54,811 bases of DNA, taken from Clostridia bacterium. GTDB lineage: Bacteria > Bacillota > Clostridia > Oscillospirales > CAG-382. The notes under the pieces were generated by a model. The model was not told where the DNA came from. It saw nothing but the letters and a program-made list of their open reading frames with translations, and searched no databases. Shown here piece after piece: positions 8,160 through 16,143 of this stretch. The position numbers were made by a program, and so were the translations under genes. Location: assembly GCA_017397805.1 (NCBI GenBank), contig JAFQHW010000066.1, forward strand, positions 1 through 54,811, read 5' to 3'. The stretch's first letter is position 1. Each line of letters opens with the position of its first letter.

Positions 8160-8816
8160 TTAATGCGTATTTTTATTGTCTTTTGCCTTTTTTGTATCAG
8201 CACTTAACGCAGGTTTTGCACCGAATATTGTTTTTATCTGTTTGTCGGCAAGACCTAAACGGTAACCGAGTAAGTATGCTAAAACGGCGGGGATCAAACA
8301 AGCAACTGCAATAAGCATGGAAATATCGTCACCGGTTACTTGAGTAATGCCATTAGCTTGGGTATATTTAACGGGACTGGTACCTAAAAAGATTCCGAAA
8401 TACGTGCCGTTGGTAAGCAAAATTATTGCTTTGCATACGGCTTCAACAGAGCTTAATATATCCTTACCGCAAAGTCTTATAATCGTGCTTATAACCGCAG
8501 GTGTTAAAAATATAAGCGTGGGTATATACGCAAACAATGCTATTTTTGCACCGTGAAACGGTCTGAATTTTAATCTGCCGTTTGTCACTCTGTTTCTGTC
8601 CCTGAAACCCTCATCCCAGGCGTTGTCATATAGCAAAGCTGCAAAAAAGAATGAAGATAATACGGATGCAACGATTGCCCACGTTGTTCCGAAGGAACTA
8701 AGGGCGCCGCACACCATAATGCCAAATATAGACATTGCTATCTGGTTGATCCAAAACTTATTGACAAGCTTCATGTTGTCAAAATAAAAATTTTTGATGC
8801 CTCTAAAAAACTTCAT
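8160..8816 (-). CDS. Unknown five-helix membrane protein
   Basis: I do not recognise the family. The 218-residue protein has about five hydrophobic segments (near residues 24-42, 45-64, 90-110, 130-145 and 165-185), a positively charged N-terminus and a hydrophilic Lys/Asp-rich C-terminal tail. No enzyme or transporter motif is visible. It sits between a small zincin gene and the amidase and is followed by a terminator hairpin. The ATG has an AAATATTTT leader with only a weak SD. Confidence 0.75.
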   Translation of the reverse strand: MKFFRGIKNFYFDNMKLVNKFWINQIAMSIFGIMVCGALSSFGTTWAIVASVLSSFFFAALLYDNAWDEGFRDRNRVTNGRLKFRPFHGAKIALFAYIPTLIFLTPAVISTIIRLCGKDILSSVEAVCKAIILLTNGTYFGIFLGTSPVKYTQANGITQVTGDDISMLIAVACLIPAVLAYLLGYRLGLADKQIKTIFGAKPALSADTKKAKDNKNTH

Positions 8817-8834
8817 AAAATATTTCCTCAGACT

Positions 8835-9221
8835 TTAAAACTTGGATATAGGCAGAAATTTGCCTGTATTTTTATAATGCTCGATTTGGGCACGGTCCTT
8901 TTCCGCCAAGCTATCTATACCTGCCAATGACTCATTGTGGTGTGTAAGCTCGTGCAGAACAACCTCGCGTAGTTTTTTACACCAAGCATTGCGGTTTGCG
9001 GTGGCAAGGGCAATTTTAAACGAACCGTAATAAAGCAGGATATAACGCCCCATTTGTTTGTTTTTGAAATATTTGCCCAAAGTATATAACCCACTACCGT
9101 TATCGCTTGCTTGTGCTTGAGGTACAAGACTAATTCCGCCGTTTAACTCTCGCAGTAAAACTTCTGGCAACTCATCGACGATCGTATCAAGGTAATCGGC
9201 AGCTTCTTCGAATGACAACAT
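8835..9221 (-). CDS. Small zincin-like metallopeptidase
   Basis: This 128-residue protein carries HELTHHNE near residue 90, a HExxH zinc motif, in the context VVLHELTHHNE typical of the small metallopeptidase family (PF06262-like) found as single-domain proteins in many Firmicutes and Actinobacteria. The substrate is unknown. No signal peptide, so cytoplasmic. Its start is 1 nt beyond the xth stop, so the two are co-translated. Confidence 0.82.
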   Translation of the reverse strand: MLSFEEAADYLDTIVDELPEVLLRELNGGISLVPQAQASDNGSGLYTLGKYFKNKQMGRYILLYYGSFKIALATANRNAWCKKLREVVLHELTHHNESLAGIDSLAEKDRAQIEHYKNTGKFLPISKF

Positions 9222-9222
9222 A

Positions 9223-9975
9223 CTATATATCCATTATTAACCCAACGGGACAGTGGTCACTGCCTAAAACGTCGGGATAAATAATGCTGTCCTTAATTTT
9301 TTCTTTGATAGAATCGGAAACGATAAAATAATCGATCCTCCAGCCTACGTTGTTGGCGCGGGCGTTTGAACGGTAAGACCACCAAGTATAGGCATCGGTT
9401 TTTTCGGGATATAAGTATCTGTAGCTATCCGTAAAACCCGCATTAAGCAGTGAAGAAAAACAGCTTCTTTCCTCGTAGGAAAAACCGGGATTACCTATGT
9501 TGCTTTTCGGGTTTTTTAGGTCGATCTCCTTGTGCGCAACGTTAAGATCTCCGCATAAAATTACGGGCTTGCTTCTTGAAAGACAGGATAAATACATACG
9601 CATATCTTCTTCGTATTGCATACGGTAATCTAATCTTTTAAGCTCAGGCTGTGCGTTGGGAGAATAGCTTGTAGCAATATAAAACGCATCAAATTCCAAG
9701 ACTATAAGTCTGCCCTCGTCGTTGTATCTGCCGTCTATACCATACGTTACGGATATAGGCTTTTTTTTGGTAAGTATCAGTGTGCCTGAATACCCTTTTT
9801 TATCTGCACTGTTCCAATAGCAGTAATAGCCGTCAAAGGAAAAATCAGCTTGTTCGGGTTGCATTTTAGTTTCCTGAATACAAAAGATATCGGCATCCGA
9901 TTCCTTGAAAAAATCAAAAAAACCTTTTGTAACACAAGCGCGTAGTCCGTTAACGTTCCAAGATATAAGTTTCAA
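9223..9975 (-). CDS. xth: Exodeoxyribonuclease III / AP endonuclease
   Basis: This is a 250-residue ExoIII-type nuclease of the EEP superfamily for base-excision repair at abasic sites. The metal Glu lies in CIQETK, the catalytic core in GDLNVAHKEIDL, and the C-terminal Asp-His in GSDHCPVGL. Length is normal for the Gram-positive ExoA/Xth form. It follows the beta-lactamase-like gene by 2 nt, so it appears to be transcribed with the envelope operon, perhaps by read-through. Confidence 0.96.
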   Translation of the reverse strand: MKLISWNVNGLRACVTKGFFDFFKESDADIFCIQETKMQPEQADFSFDGYYCYWNSADKKGYSGTLILTKKKPISVTYGIDGRYNDEGRLIVLEFDAFYIATSYSPNAQPELKRLDYRMQYEEDMRMYLSCLSRSKPVILCGDLNVAHKEIDLKNPKSNIGNPGFSYEERSCFSSLLNAGFTDSYRYLYPEKTDAYTWWSYRSNARANNVGWRIDYFIVSDSIKEKIKDSIIYPDVLGSDHCPVGLIMDI

Positions 9976-9977
9976 AT

Positions 9978-11177
9978 TTAAAGCCCCATTTCAACCTTAT
10001 AAGCGTTGTGTTCAACCATCAGTTCGGCTAAAAGTTTGGTTATTGCGGTAAATTGTATTTGACTGCGAGGGTCATCAACACCGCTTCTGCCGCATAAAAC
10101 CACAAGAACGTATTCGTGCCCGTCTGCAAACACTACGCCTGCATCGTTAAAGGCTTTGCCGCTCCAACCGGATTTGTGTGCCGCTTCGTATTGAGGTATT
10201 GAGCGCCAAATGTAGTTATAAGCCGCGTGCATATATCTGTCAAACAAACCCGCACCGCTTTCGCAGGTAAGGCTGTAGTAATATATTTCGCGCCAAGCGG
10301 ATGCCATTTCCTCAGCGGTGATATATCCCCAATTAGAACCGTCGGGTATTATTTGAGAGCAACCGAGAGTTTCCATCATATAATTGAAATTTTTCGCCCC
10401 AACCAGCTCTTTAAGCATCAGATAAGCCTGGTTATCGCTTATTCTGATCATGTAATCCATCAAAGTTTCTACGCTGAAAGCGGTTCCGTAGCTAAAGTTT
10501 TGCACTTGCCCCGTGCTATGCTCTTGAAAATGACGAGGCTGATAAGTTTTGTATGTATCCCAGGTTATAAGACCTGCATCAATGCATTTATTAACGTAAA
10601 GGCCCACAGGCCCTTTGATAGAGCTTGCAGTAGCTATCTTCGTGTCCTTGGAATAGGCAAAAGCCATATTTGTATCAAGCTCTATAAGCATTATGGATTG
10701 AGCGTTTGCAAAAGAGTTGATTTGGTTTTTAAACTTTTCCGCTAAAGCTTCACTCATCCTGAATTCGGTGTTATAAAGCTCCAATCCATCGCTTTCCCAT
10801 TCCAGGCCGTATTCAATATCAGGTGCATATATGACAAAAGAATCTTCAAGATTCGGTTCGGAATCTTGACTTACATCATCGCTCGAAATTTCTTTCGAAA
10901 CCTCTTCGCTTATTTCTTCAGAGGATTCAAATGAATAAGAGCTTTCTTCCATGCTTTCTTCAGCGCTTAGTTCTGCAGAGAGTTCATCCTCCGAGGATTC
11001 CATGCTCATAGACATATCTTCGCTTGTTTCATCGGAAGAAGTACCGCTTTCAACGGTAATTGAATCTTCATCGTCAATATTAGAGCTTGTGCCACCGTTA
11101 TCATCGGTTTTAGTGCATGCAACAGATAACATCATGGCTAGTATTAACAGAAAACATAAGGTTCTTTTATAAATCAT
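9978..11177 (-). CDS. Beta-lactamase-fold serine hydrolase lipoprotein
   Basis: The 399-residue lipoprotein has a lipobox ending at Cys21, a Ser/Glu/Asp-rich low-complexity linker (about 25-115) and a class A beta-lactamase-like domain. All three active-site motifs are readable: SSIK (Ser185/Lys188), SDN (247-249) and KSG (335-337). It is therefore a predicted active serine hydrolase, but the fold also covers D,D-peptidases and esterases, and drug resistance should not be assumed. It starts 4 nt after the ACP stop, tying it to the MBOAT/FkbH operon. Acting on the modified cell-wall polymer or peptidoglycan is my inference. Confidence 0.85.
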   Translation of the reverse strand: MIYKRTLCFLLILAMMLSVACTKTDDNGGTSSNIDDEDSITVESGTSSDETSEDMSMSMESSEDELSAELSAEESMEESSYSFESSEEISEEVSKEISSDDVSQDSEPNLEDSFVIYAPDIEYGLEWESDGLELYNTEFRMSEALAEKFKNQINSFANAQSIMLIELDTNMAFAYSKDTKIATASSIKGPVGLYVNKCIDAGLITWDTYKTYQPRHFQEHSTGQVQNFSYGTAFSVETLMDYMIRISDNQAYLMLKELVGAKNFNYMMETLGCSQIIPDGSNWGYITAEEMASAWREIYYYSLTCESGAGLFDRYMHAAYNYIWRSIPQYEAAHKSGWSGKAFNDAGVVFADGHEYVLVVLCGRSGVDDPRSQIQFTAITKLLAELMVEHNAYKVEMGL

Positions 11178-11181
11178 AGTC

Positions 11182-11418
11182 TTATACTCTTTCTGCTATT
11201 ATTGATGCCATTTCACCAACGTTTTTCATGGAAGAAACCTCTTTCATCTTAAAACGCATACCAAATTCAGCTTCAACGGCAGAAATAAGGGTTATGTGCG
11301 AAAGACTATCCCAATCCTCAACGTCTTCCGCAGTAGTTTCGGGACTTAGTTTAATTTCTTCGTCGAAAATATCGGCAAAAATCTCTTCAAGCTTTTCGTA
11401 TATTTCTTTTTCTGACAT
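11182..11418 (-). CDS. Acyl carrier protein of the MBOAT/FkbH operon
   Basis: This 78-residue acidic helical protein has the phosphopantetheine site DSL at residues 37-39 (Ser38) in EDWDSLSHI, the form common in secondary-metabolism and DltC-like carriers rather than fatty-acid AcpP (DSLD). An SD (GGGAG) lies upstream. It is sandwiched between the FkbH-like gene (14-nt gap) and the beta-lactamase-like gene (4-nt gap). By FkbH precedent it should carry a thioester-bound acyl unit made by that enzyme and hand it to the MBOAT protein. Confidence 0.93.
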   Translation of the reverse strand: MSEKEIYEKLEEIFADIFDEEIKLSPETTAEDVEDWDSLSHITLISAVEAEFGMRFKMKEVSSMKNVGEMASIIAERV

Positions 11419-11432
11419 AATAAAATCTCCCT

Positions 11433-13208
11433 TTAATTAACGTCTATATATCGATTTTGTTTTTTGTAATCATCAAGTTTTAAGCACCACTCGCTGTTTC
11501 CTATCTCGTCTTCCGAGAAAAGAGCAAATCCGAAATCACGATATAAATATTTCACCATATTGTTTTTGGCAGTTGGATAATAATAACCGCGTATTTCGTT
11601 TATGCCTTGCTTCTTGCACTTTTCAACAAGGGTATCAAGCATTGCAAACTCCATACCCCTCTTTAATACTCTGCAAGACATAAGCCATAATCTCATATGG
11701 AGAACGTTTTCGTCGACCTCACCGATTAGTACGGAAACTACGCCGTTATCACCGAATTTATCGGTGAGCTTGCCGTAAAGCGTTATATATTTATCAGTTT
11801 CGCTTATTGCGGTTATCTCCTCGGCAGAATATCTTCTCGTGGTTAGATTGAACTGATTGCTTTTGTTGGTAAGCTGTGCGATTCTCTGTAAATAAACAGG
11901 CGCAAAAGCTTTTATTTCTGCTTTCATATTCAGGCTAATGAGATAGTCGCCGTAATTTTCAAAAGCGGAAAGCTCTTTTTCTCTTGCGGCGTTTGCCTTA
12001 TACATCTCGTTGCGCTTTATATCGTCTTCGGAAATAGCGACAGCTTCAAAATATCCGTTGCGGTCGATGGTTTTGATATAAGATTCAACGGTGCCGATTT
12101 CAGGCACTGCGCACGGCAGCGATTCTCTTACTATGGCTCTTTCGGCCGGATTATCATCTACAAAAACCAAAGAGTCTGACATTATGTTAAGCTCCTTGGC
12201 TATAGAAGCGATATTCAGGTGCTTAGGTTCCCAATTAGCCTTGATTTTTATAAAATCATCAGGCAAAAGAACCGAATCGGGGTGATTTAACCCAGATATC
12301 GCATTTTCGTGATCGTTTTTAGAGCAAACGTTAAGCATTATACCCAAGTCTTTGTGCTTTTTTATATAGCTTTGAAACTCTGTAAATGCCTGTGCAACGG
12401 GAGTCTCTGTACCAAGCTCTAAGCCTTCTACGCCGTCGTCGCCGACGATACCGCCCCAAAGGGTATTGTCCATATCGAGAACAAACGCCTTTTTACTTTT
12501 GCCGTATATAGCCCTGATAATATTTGCAAGATTGAATGCAAATTCGGGTATTGCGTCCAGACACATGGCATATTTGAACATATACCAAAATGACAGATCG
12601 GACCATTTATCAAGACCAAAGCAAGAAGAAATATAATCAACGTCGTTCAGGTAAAACGATTTTGTATTTATTGCGTGTTCCGCAACGAAGTCGTTCATCT
12701 TGCGCACGAAATATGTGCTACCGTGTATATCAGCGCCATCCATGTTACCAAGCAATCTGTAAGTGGGCAACTCAAAATTGTTTTGAATAACTGGACAACG
12801 GAACTTGTTTTCCAAATTGGTCCACATATCCGAAAAGTGCTTTTGAGCCGACTCAAGCTTGCCGATTAATGCTTCTGCGCCATCAGTGATTTTAGGCAAA
12901 TACGCTTCAAGATTTCGCGTGGTGGTGTGGATATAAATTATATCGGGATTGAATGAATCGAGTTCTTTGTTTCCGAACATGGCATCCTGCCAATACATTG
13001 CGTATTCGGATTGATAAAACTTAGGCTCTATACCCGCATCAAGCAAAAATAATTCAAGCATATCCTTGATGTGATCAACCGTTGACCCGCCAAGGATGGC
13101 AATGTTCTTGGAAATCCTGTTGCTTCCGTCGGCAAGCAAAGCCTTCTTATACTTGCGCTTATTTTTCAGTAAATCGTTTGCGTTGAGCGGATATGAAAAT
13201 AGCGACAT
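11433..13208 (-). CDS. FkbH-like HAD-IIIC enzyme, acyl-ACP loading
   Basis: The 591-residue protein has the full FkbH layout. An N-terminal SGNH-like domain (IAILGGSTVDH near 37-47) is followed by a HAD-IIIC domain with the nucleophile motif LDMDNTLWGG (Asp245, Asp247), the conserved Cys295 in NVCSKND and the acidic motif FVDDNPAERA, then a C-terminal GNAT-like region. Characterised FkbH relatives dephosphorylate 1,3-bisphosphoglycerate and load the glyceryl group on an ACP through that Cys. The ACP gene 14 nt downstream fits. Whether the unit here is glyceryl is inference. Confidence 0.9.
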   Translation of the reverse strand: MSLFSYPLNANDLLKNKRKYKKALLADGSNRISKNIAILGGSTVDHIKDMLELFLLDAGIEPKFYQSEYAMYWQDAMFGNKELDSFNPDIIYIHTTTRNLEAYLPKITDGAEALIGKLESAQKHFSDMWTNLENKFRCPVIQNNFELPTYRLLGNMDGADIHGSTYFVRKMNDFVAEHAINTKSFYLNDVDYISSCFGLDKWSDLSFWYMFKYAMCLDAIPEFAFNLANIIRAIYGKSKKAFVLDMDNTLWGGIVGDDGVEGLELGTETPVAQAFTEFQSYIKKHKDLGIMLNVCSKNDHENAISGLNHPDSVLLPDDFIKIKANWEPKHLNIASIAKELNIMSDSLVFVDDNPAERAIVRESLPCAVPEIGTVESYIKTIDRNGYFEAVAISEDDIKRNEMYKANAAREKELSAFENYGDYLISLNMKAEIKAFAPVYLQRIAQLTNKSNQFNLTTRRYSAEEITAISETDKYITLYGKLTDKFGDNGVVSVLIGEVDENVLHMRLWLMSCRVLKRGMEFAMLDTLVEKCKKQGINEIRGYYYPTAKNNMVKYLYRDFGFALFSEDEIGNSEWCLKLDDYKKQNRYIDVN

Positions 13209-13220
13209 AAATTATCTCCC

Positions 13221-14504
13221 TTAATAAGCGGTACGTATTCTTTCTATGTTTTTGTAAACGCTTCCCGTGGCAGTAAAGCCCGAAACGACAAAGGCAACAT
13301 CGGTAGCACCCACGTCTTCGCAAAGCTTTATTCCGTTGCGTCTATAGTTGCGAATATCAACGACGTATATCTCATCAAAAGAACCTATGGTAAAAGGTGC
13401 GAAAGCGTTACCGTAGCTGTCCTTGAATATAACGAGCTTTCTACCCGTGTTATTACCTGTTACAATTTTCACCCATACGGAGTCACCGCCCAAAAATGCG
13501 CCTGCGTAGCTTTTTACGTTAAAAACTACGGTATCTCTGCTGTAATTATACTTTTCAAAATCATAATTACCTTCGTTGCAGAAATATGCAGTATATTCTC
13601 TTGTGGGTTTATAAATTGTGAAATCCTCCGGATTGCTTGAGAGAACGGAAGATTTGGAGAAGGCATAAAGCGACCCTACAAAACCTTCCTTGACTATTTT
13701 TTCATAGGTTTCAAGACCGTCAAAGCTTACGTTCGCCATTTTTGCAAACTCCTCGGCGGCATAATACGCGCCAAGTGCATTCCAATGATGTTCGGTTCTG
13801 GGATAAATATCTTCATCAACGTGATTTGCTAAGGTTGCATATACGTCAACGTAATTAACGTTTGAAGCGGTGGTGTTTTTAAGGTTGTTAAAGTTTACCT
13901 GCCCTCTTGTAAGTAAGTTTGAATACTCTTCGGGAGCGTAATAACAGCTTGCATGAGGTACAACTATGGAATATACGTTTACGTTATCTGCCAAATCGTT
14001 CTTAAAAGCGGAAACGTAAGCGGAGTATTGCGTGCCGGAGGTTTCGGAGCCGTAATACTGCTCCATACCTCTTGTGCCTGCAATCAAAATACCGTTTGAA
14101 ACGAAAACTTTCCCGTCAGGTTCGACGGTGGAAGCAGAAGAGCTATCGTTGGTTTCAGGCTCGGAAATTGAGCTGTCCTGAGTGTTATCGGGTTTGCTTT
14201 CTGTTTCCGTTTTGCTCTCGCTCGTGCTGTCTGCATCGGTTTCGCTTTCGGTTTCAGATTCGTTATTGCCAAGTTCCGAGTTTTCCGATACAGTGCTTTC
14301 TTCGGTGCTGATTATGCTCTCAACGCTTTCGAAAAATTCAACAATAGAACTTTCTTCATCGGAAGCTTCTTGGCTTGCCGTATATTCCGAAGATTCGGAT
14401 TCGTTTTTAGATATTTCGCTGATGTCATTTTCAGATTCAATGGAAGCGCAAGCGGTTGAAAACAACAGTATCGTTGAAAGTGCTAATAAATAAATTTTTT
14501 TCAT
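13221..14504 (-). CDS. DHHW/AlgX-like lipoprotein 2 with E-H-H-W motif
   Basis: The 427-residue lipoprotein (lipobox Cys19) has a long Ser/Glu/Thr/Asp linker (about 20-130) and a DHHW-family SGNH-like domain. The catalytic-type motifs are RTEHHW (Glu238, His239, His240) and FKDSYGN (Ser363). Compared with the sister gene upstream (DWHW), Asp is replaced by Glu. DHHW proteins relate to AlgJ/AlgX, which acetylate polysaccharide outside the membrane with an MBOAT partner. It lacks the usual N-terminal RHLA...FP region of the family, which is encoded separately upstream. The start overlaps the sister stop as TAATG. Confidence 0.88.
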   Translation of the reverse strand: MKKIYLLALSTILLFSTACASIESENDISEISKNESESSEYTASQEASDEESSIVEFFESVESIISTEESTVSENSELGNNESETESETDADSTSESKTETESKPDNTQDSSISEPETNDSSSASTVEPDGKVFVSNGILIAGTRGMEQYYGSETSGTQYSAYVSAFKNDLADNVNVYSIVVPHASCYYAPEEYSNLLTRGQVNFNNLKNTTASNVNYVDVYATLANHVDEDIYPRTEHHWNALGAYYAAEEFAKMANVSFDGLETYEKIVKEGFVGSLYAFSKSSVLSSNPEDFTIYKPTREYTAYFCNEGNYDFEKYNYSRDTVVFNVKSYAGAFLGGDSVWVKIVTGNNTGRKLVIFKDSYGNAFAPFTIGSFDEIYVVDIRNYRRNGIKLCEDVGATDVAFVVSGFTATGSVYKNIERIRTAY

Positions 14505-15730
14505 TATCTGCGCACCATTCTACCGATATTGAGGCAATTGGGACCCATTGCGGAGAAGGAACTGAGCGCAAAGATAACGTCGGTTGCGCCTACGTCCTGG
14601 CAGAAGGTTACGGAATTGCCTGTGAAATATCTGAAGTCTACCGTATATACGGTTTCAAACATAGAGCTGAGCATAGGGGCAAAGCAGTTGCCGAAGCTAT
14701 CCTTGAACACAACTGCTACCCTACCGTTTTTCGTGCCGGTGTTGATCTTACATACGTTATTGTCAGCATCAAGGAAGGTCATGTACCAAGAGCTAACGTA
14801 GTCATCGGAGATGTTGGGATAACAAGTGGTGCGAGTTGTTTTAAGCTTAGTACCAGTTTCTCTGTCATAATAATCAACGGTGTATTCGTGGTTAAATTCA
14901 TACCAGAAAAATTCTTCAGGACTGTTCTTCAGGGCTTGAGGGCGACCTGCAGAAGCATAAAGAGAGCCTAAGAATGGTTTGAAGCTGCCGTCTTCGTTAT
15001 ATTTGCCTGCTTTTGTGTAATAGTCGCTGTTGATGTCAGCGATTTCAAGACCCGCTTTTTCACCGAGAAGCTTAGCGGCATAATAAGCACCGAGCTGTGT
15101 CCAGTGCCAGTCGGTTCTGAAATATATAGCCTCATTCCAATGTTCGAACAAGGTATCGTAAACGTTAACGGAAACAACTTTATCGTCTTCCTCGAAAAGT
15201 TCATCAAGGTAACCAAGCTTATCAACCTGCTTACCGCCGTACTTATCGTAATAGTTTTCGCCGTCAATTACAAGCTCCTGCAAATATATGGAGGAAGCCG
15301 TAGGAACAACCATGGAGTAAACGTTAACGTCTTCACCTAATTTATCCTTGTGTTCGGTTACGTATTGATAGTAAAGATTTGCGTTGTCGTAGCTGCCGCC
15401 AAAAGACTCCATACAACGGTCGCCGATTAAAAGCAAGCCGTTGGGGAAAGAAAATTCACCGCCTTGAGGTTCGTAGGCGGGGTTTTTGCTTTCGGTTTCG
15501 GGCGTTTTGCTTTCGTCTTCGGAGGAGTTACCGTCAGTAGCGGAAGAAATTTCGATCGGGGCTCCGCCGGTGGAATCGTCAGGAGCGCTTGAGTTGTTCA
15601 ATTCACTTTCGCTGTTTTGGGTGCCGGTTTGACTGCTGTTGTCCTCGTTAATGTCAATTTCGTTGCCGCAAGAAACGAATGCGGAAACCAAAATCATTAC
15701 TGCTAAAACTAAAGATAAATACTTTTTCAT
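14504..15730 (-). CDS. DHHW/AlgX-like lipoprotein 1 with D-W-H-W motif
   Basis: The 408-residue lipoprotein (SAFVSC, Cys21) has an acidic Ser-rich linker to about residue 90, then a DHHW domain with TDWHWT (Asp207, His209) and FKDSFGN (Ser345), the likely catalytic triad of an extracellular acyl-transferase or esterase. I start at the ATG at 15730 with AAAGGA upstream rather than the TTG 15 nt earlier. Sister of the next gene (aligned throughout the domain), so probably a duplication. The DHHW N-terminal segment is missing and appears as the separate upstream gene. Confidence 0.88.
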   Translation of the reverse strand: MKKYLSLVLAVMILVSAFVSCGNEIDINEDNSSQTGTQNSESELNNSSAPDDSTGGAPIEISSATDGNSSEDESKTPETESKNPAYEPQGGEFSFPNGLLLIGDRCMESFGGSYDNANLYYQYVTEHKDKLGEDVNVYSMVVPTASSIYLQELVIDGENYYDKYGGKQVDKLGYLDELFEEDDKVVSVNVYDTLFEHWNEAIYFRTDWHWTQLGAYYAAKLLGEKAGLEIADINSDYYTKAGKYNEDGSFKPFLGSLYASAGRPQALKNSPEEFFWYEFNHEYTVDYYDRETGTKLKTTRTTCYPNISDDYVSSWYMTFLDADNNVCKINTGTKNGRVAVVFKDSFGNCFAPMLSSMFETVYTVDFRYFTGNSVTFCQDVGATDVIFALSSFSAMGPNCLNIGRMVRR

Positions 15731-15757
15731 AATAATTCCTTTCAAAATCTTATATAG

Positions 15758-16132
15758 TTAAGCAAGAGGGTCGGATACGTTTCCATCGGGTCTTTCGTCA
15801 TCTATACCTTCCTGCACGTTATCCGTGTTTATTTCTACGTCTTCGCCTTTTTCGTTCTTCGCAATATAATCGGTACCGTAAAGCTCACGTATATTGCTGG
15901 CGATGTCCAATATCAATTCCCTTTCGGGAATAGTATCGGAAAACCATTTTGAAATACCTTCCGTGTATTCACCTTCAAAATATGATTCGAATGAGAATTC
16001 GGGAAATGTGGCAAGATGTCGGGTTTCTGTTTTTGATATACCGCTTGACCTTGGAAAAAAAGCCATACATCCGATTATAATTGCGGTTACAGCCGCAATC
16101 GTGATGATATTGATTTTATAAAACTTTGACAT
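15758..16132 (-). CDS. Stand-alone N-terminal segment of a DHHW protein
   Basis: The 124-residue protein has one N-terminal membrane segment (about 7-26) and then TETRHLATFPEFS and EYTEGISKWFSDTIPERE, the segment that normally opens full-length DHHW proteins just after their anchor. It then ends with an acidic tail and a proper stop, and the next gene begins with its own signal peptide, so this is a gene split and not a frameshift. It probably forms a complex with one of the two lipoproteins. It lies 11 nt after the MBOAT stop. Confidence 0.8.
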   Translation of the reverse strand: MSKFYKINIITIAAVTAIIIGCMAFFPRSSGISKTETRHLATFPEFSFESYFEGEYTEGISKWFSDTIPERELILDIASNIRELYGTDYIAKNEKGEDVEINTDNVQEGIDDERPDGNVSDPLA

Positions 16133-16143
16133 AATTACCTCCG

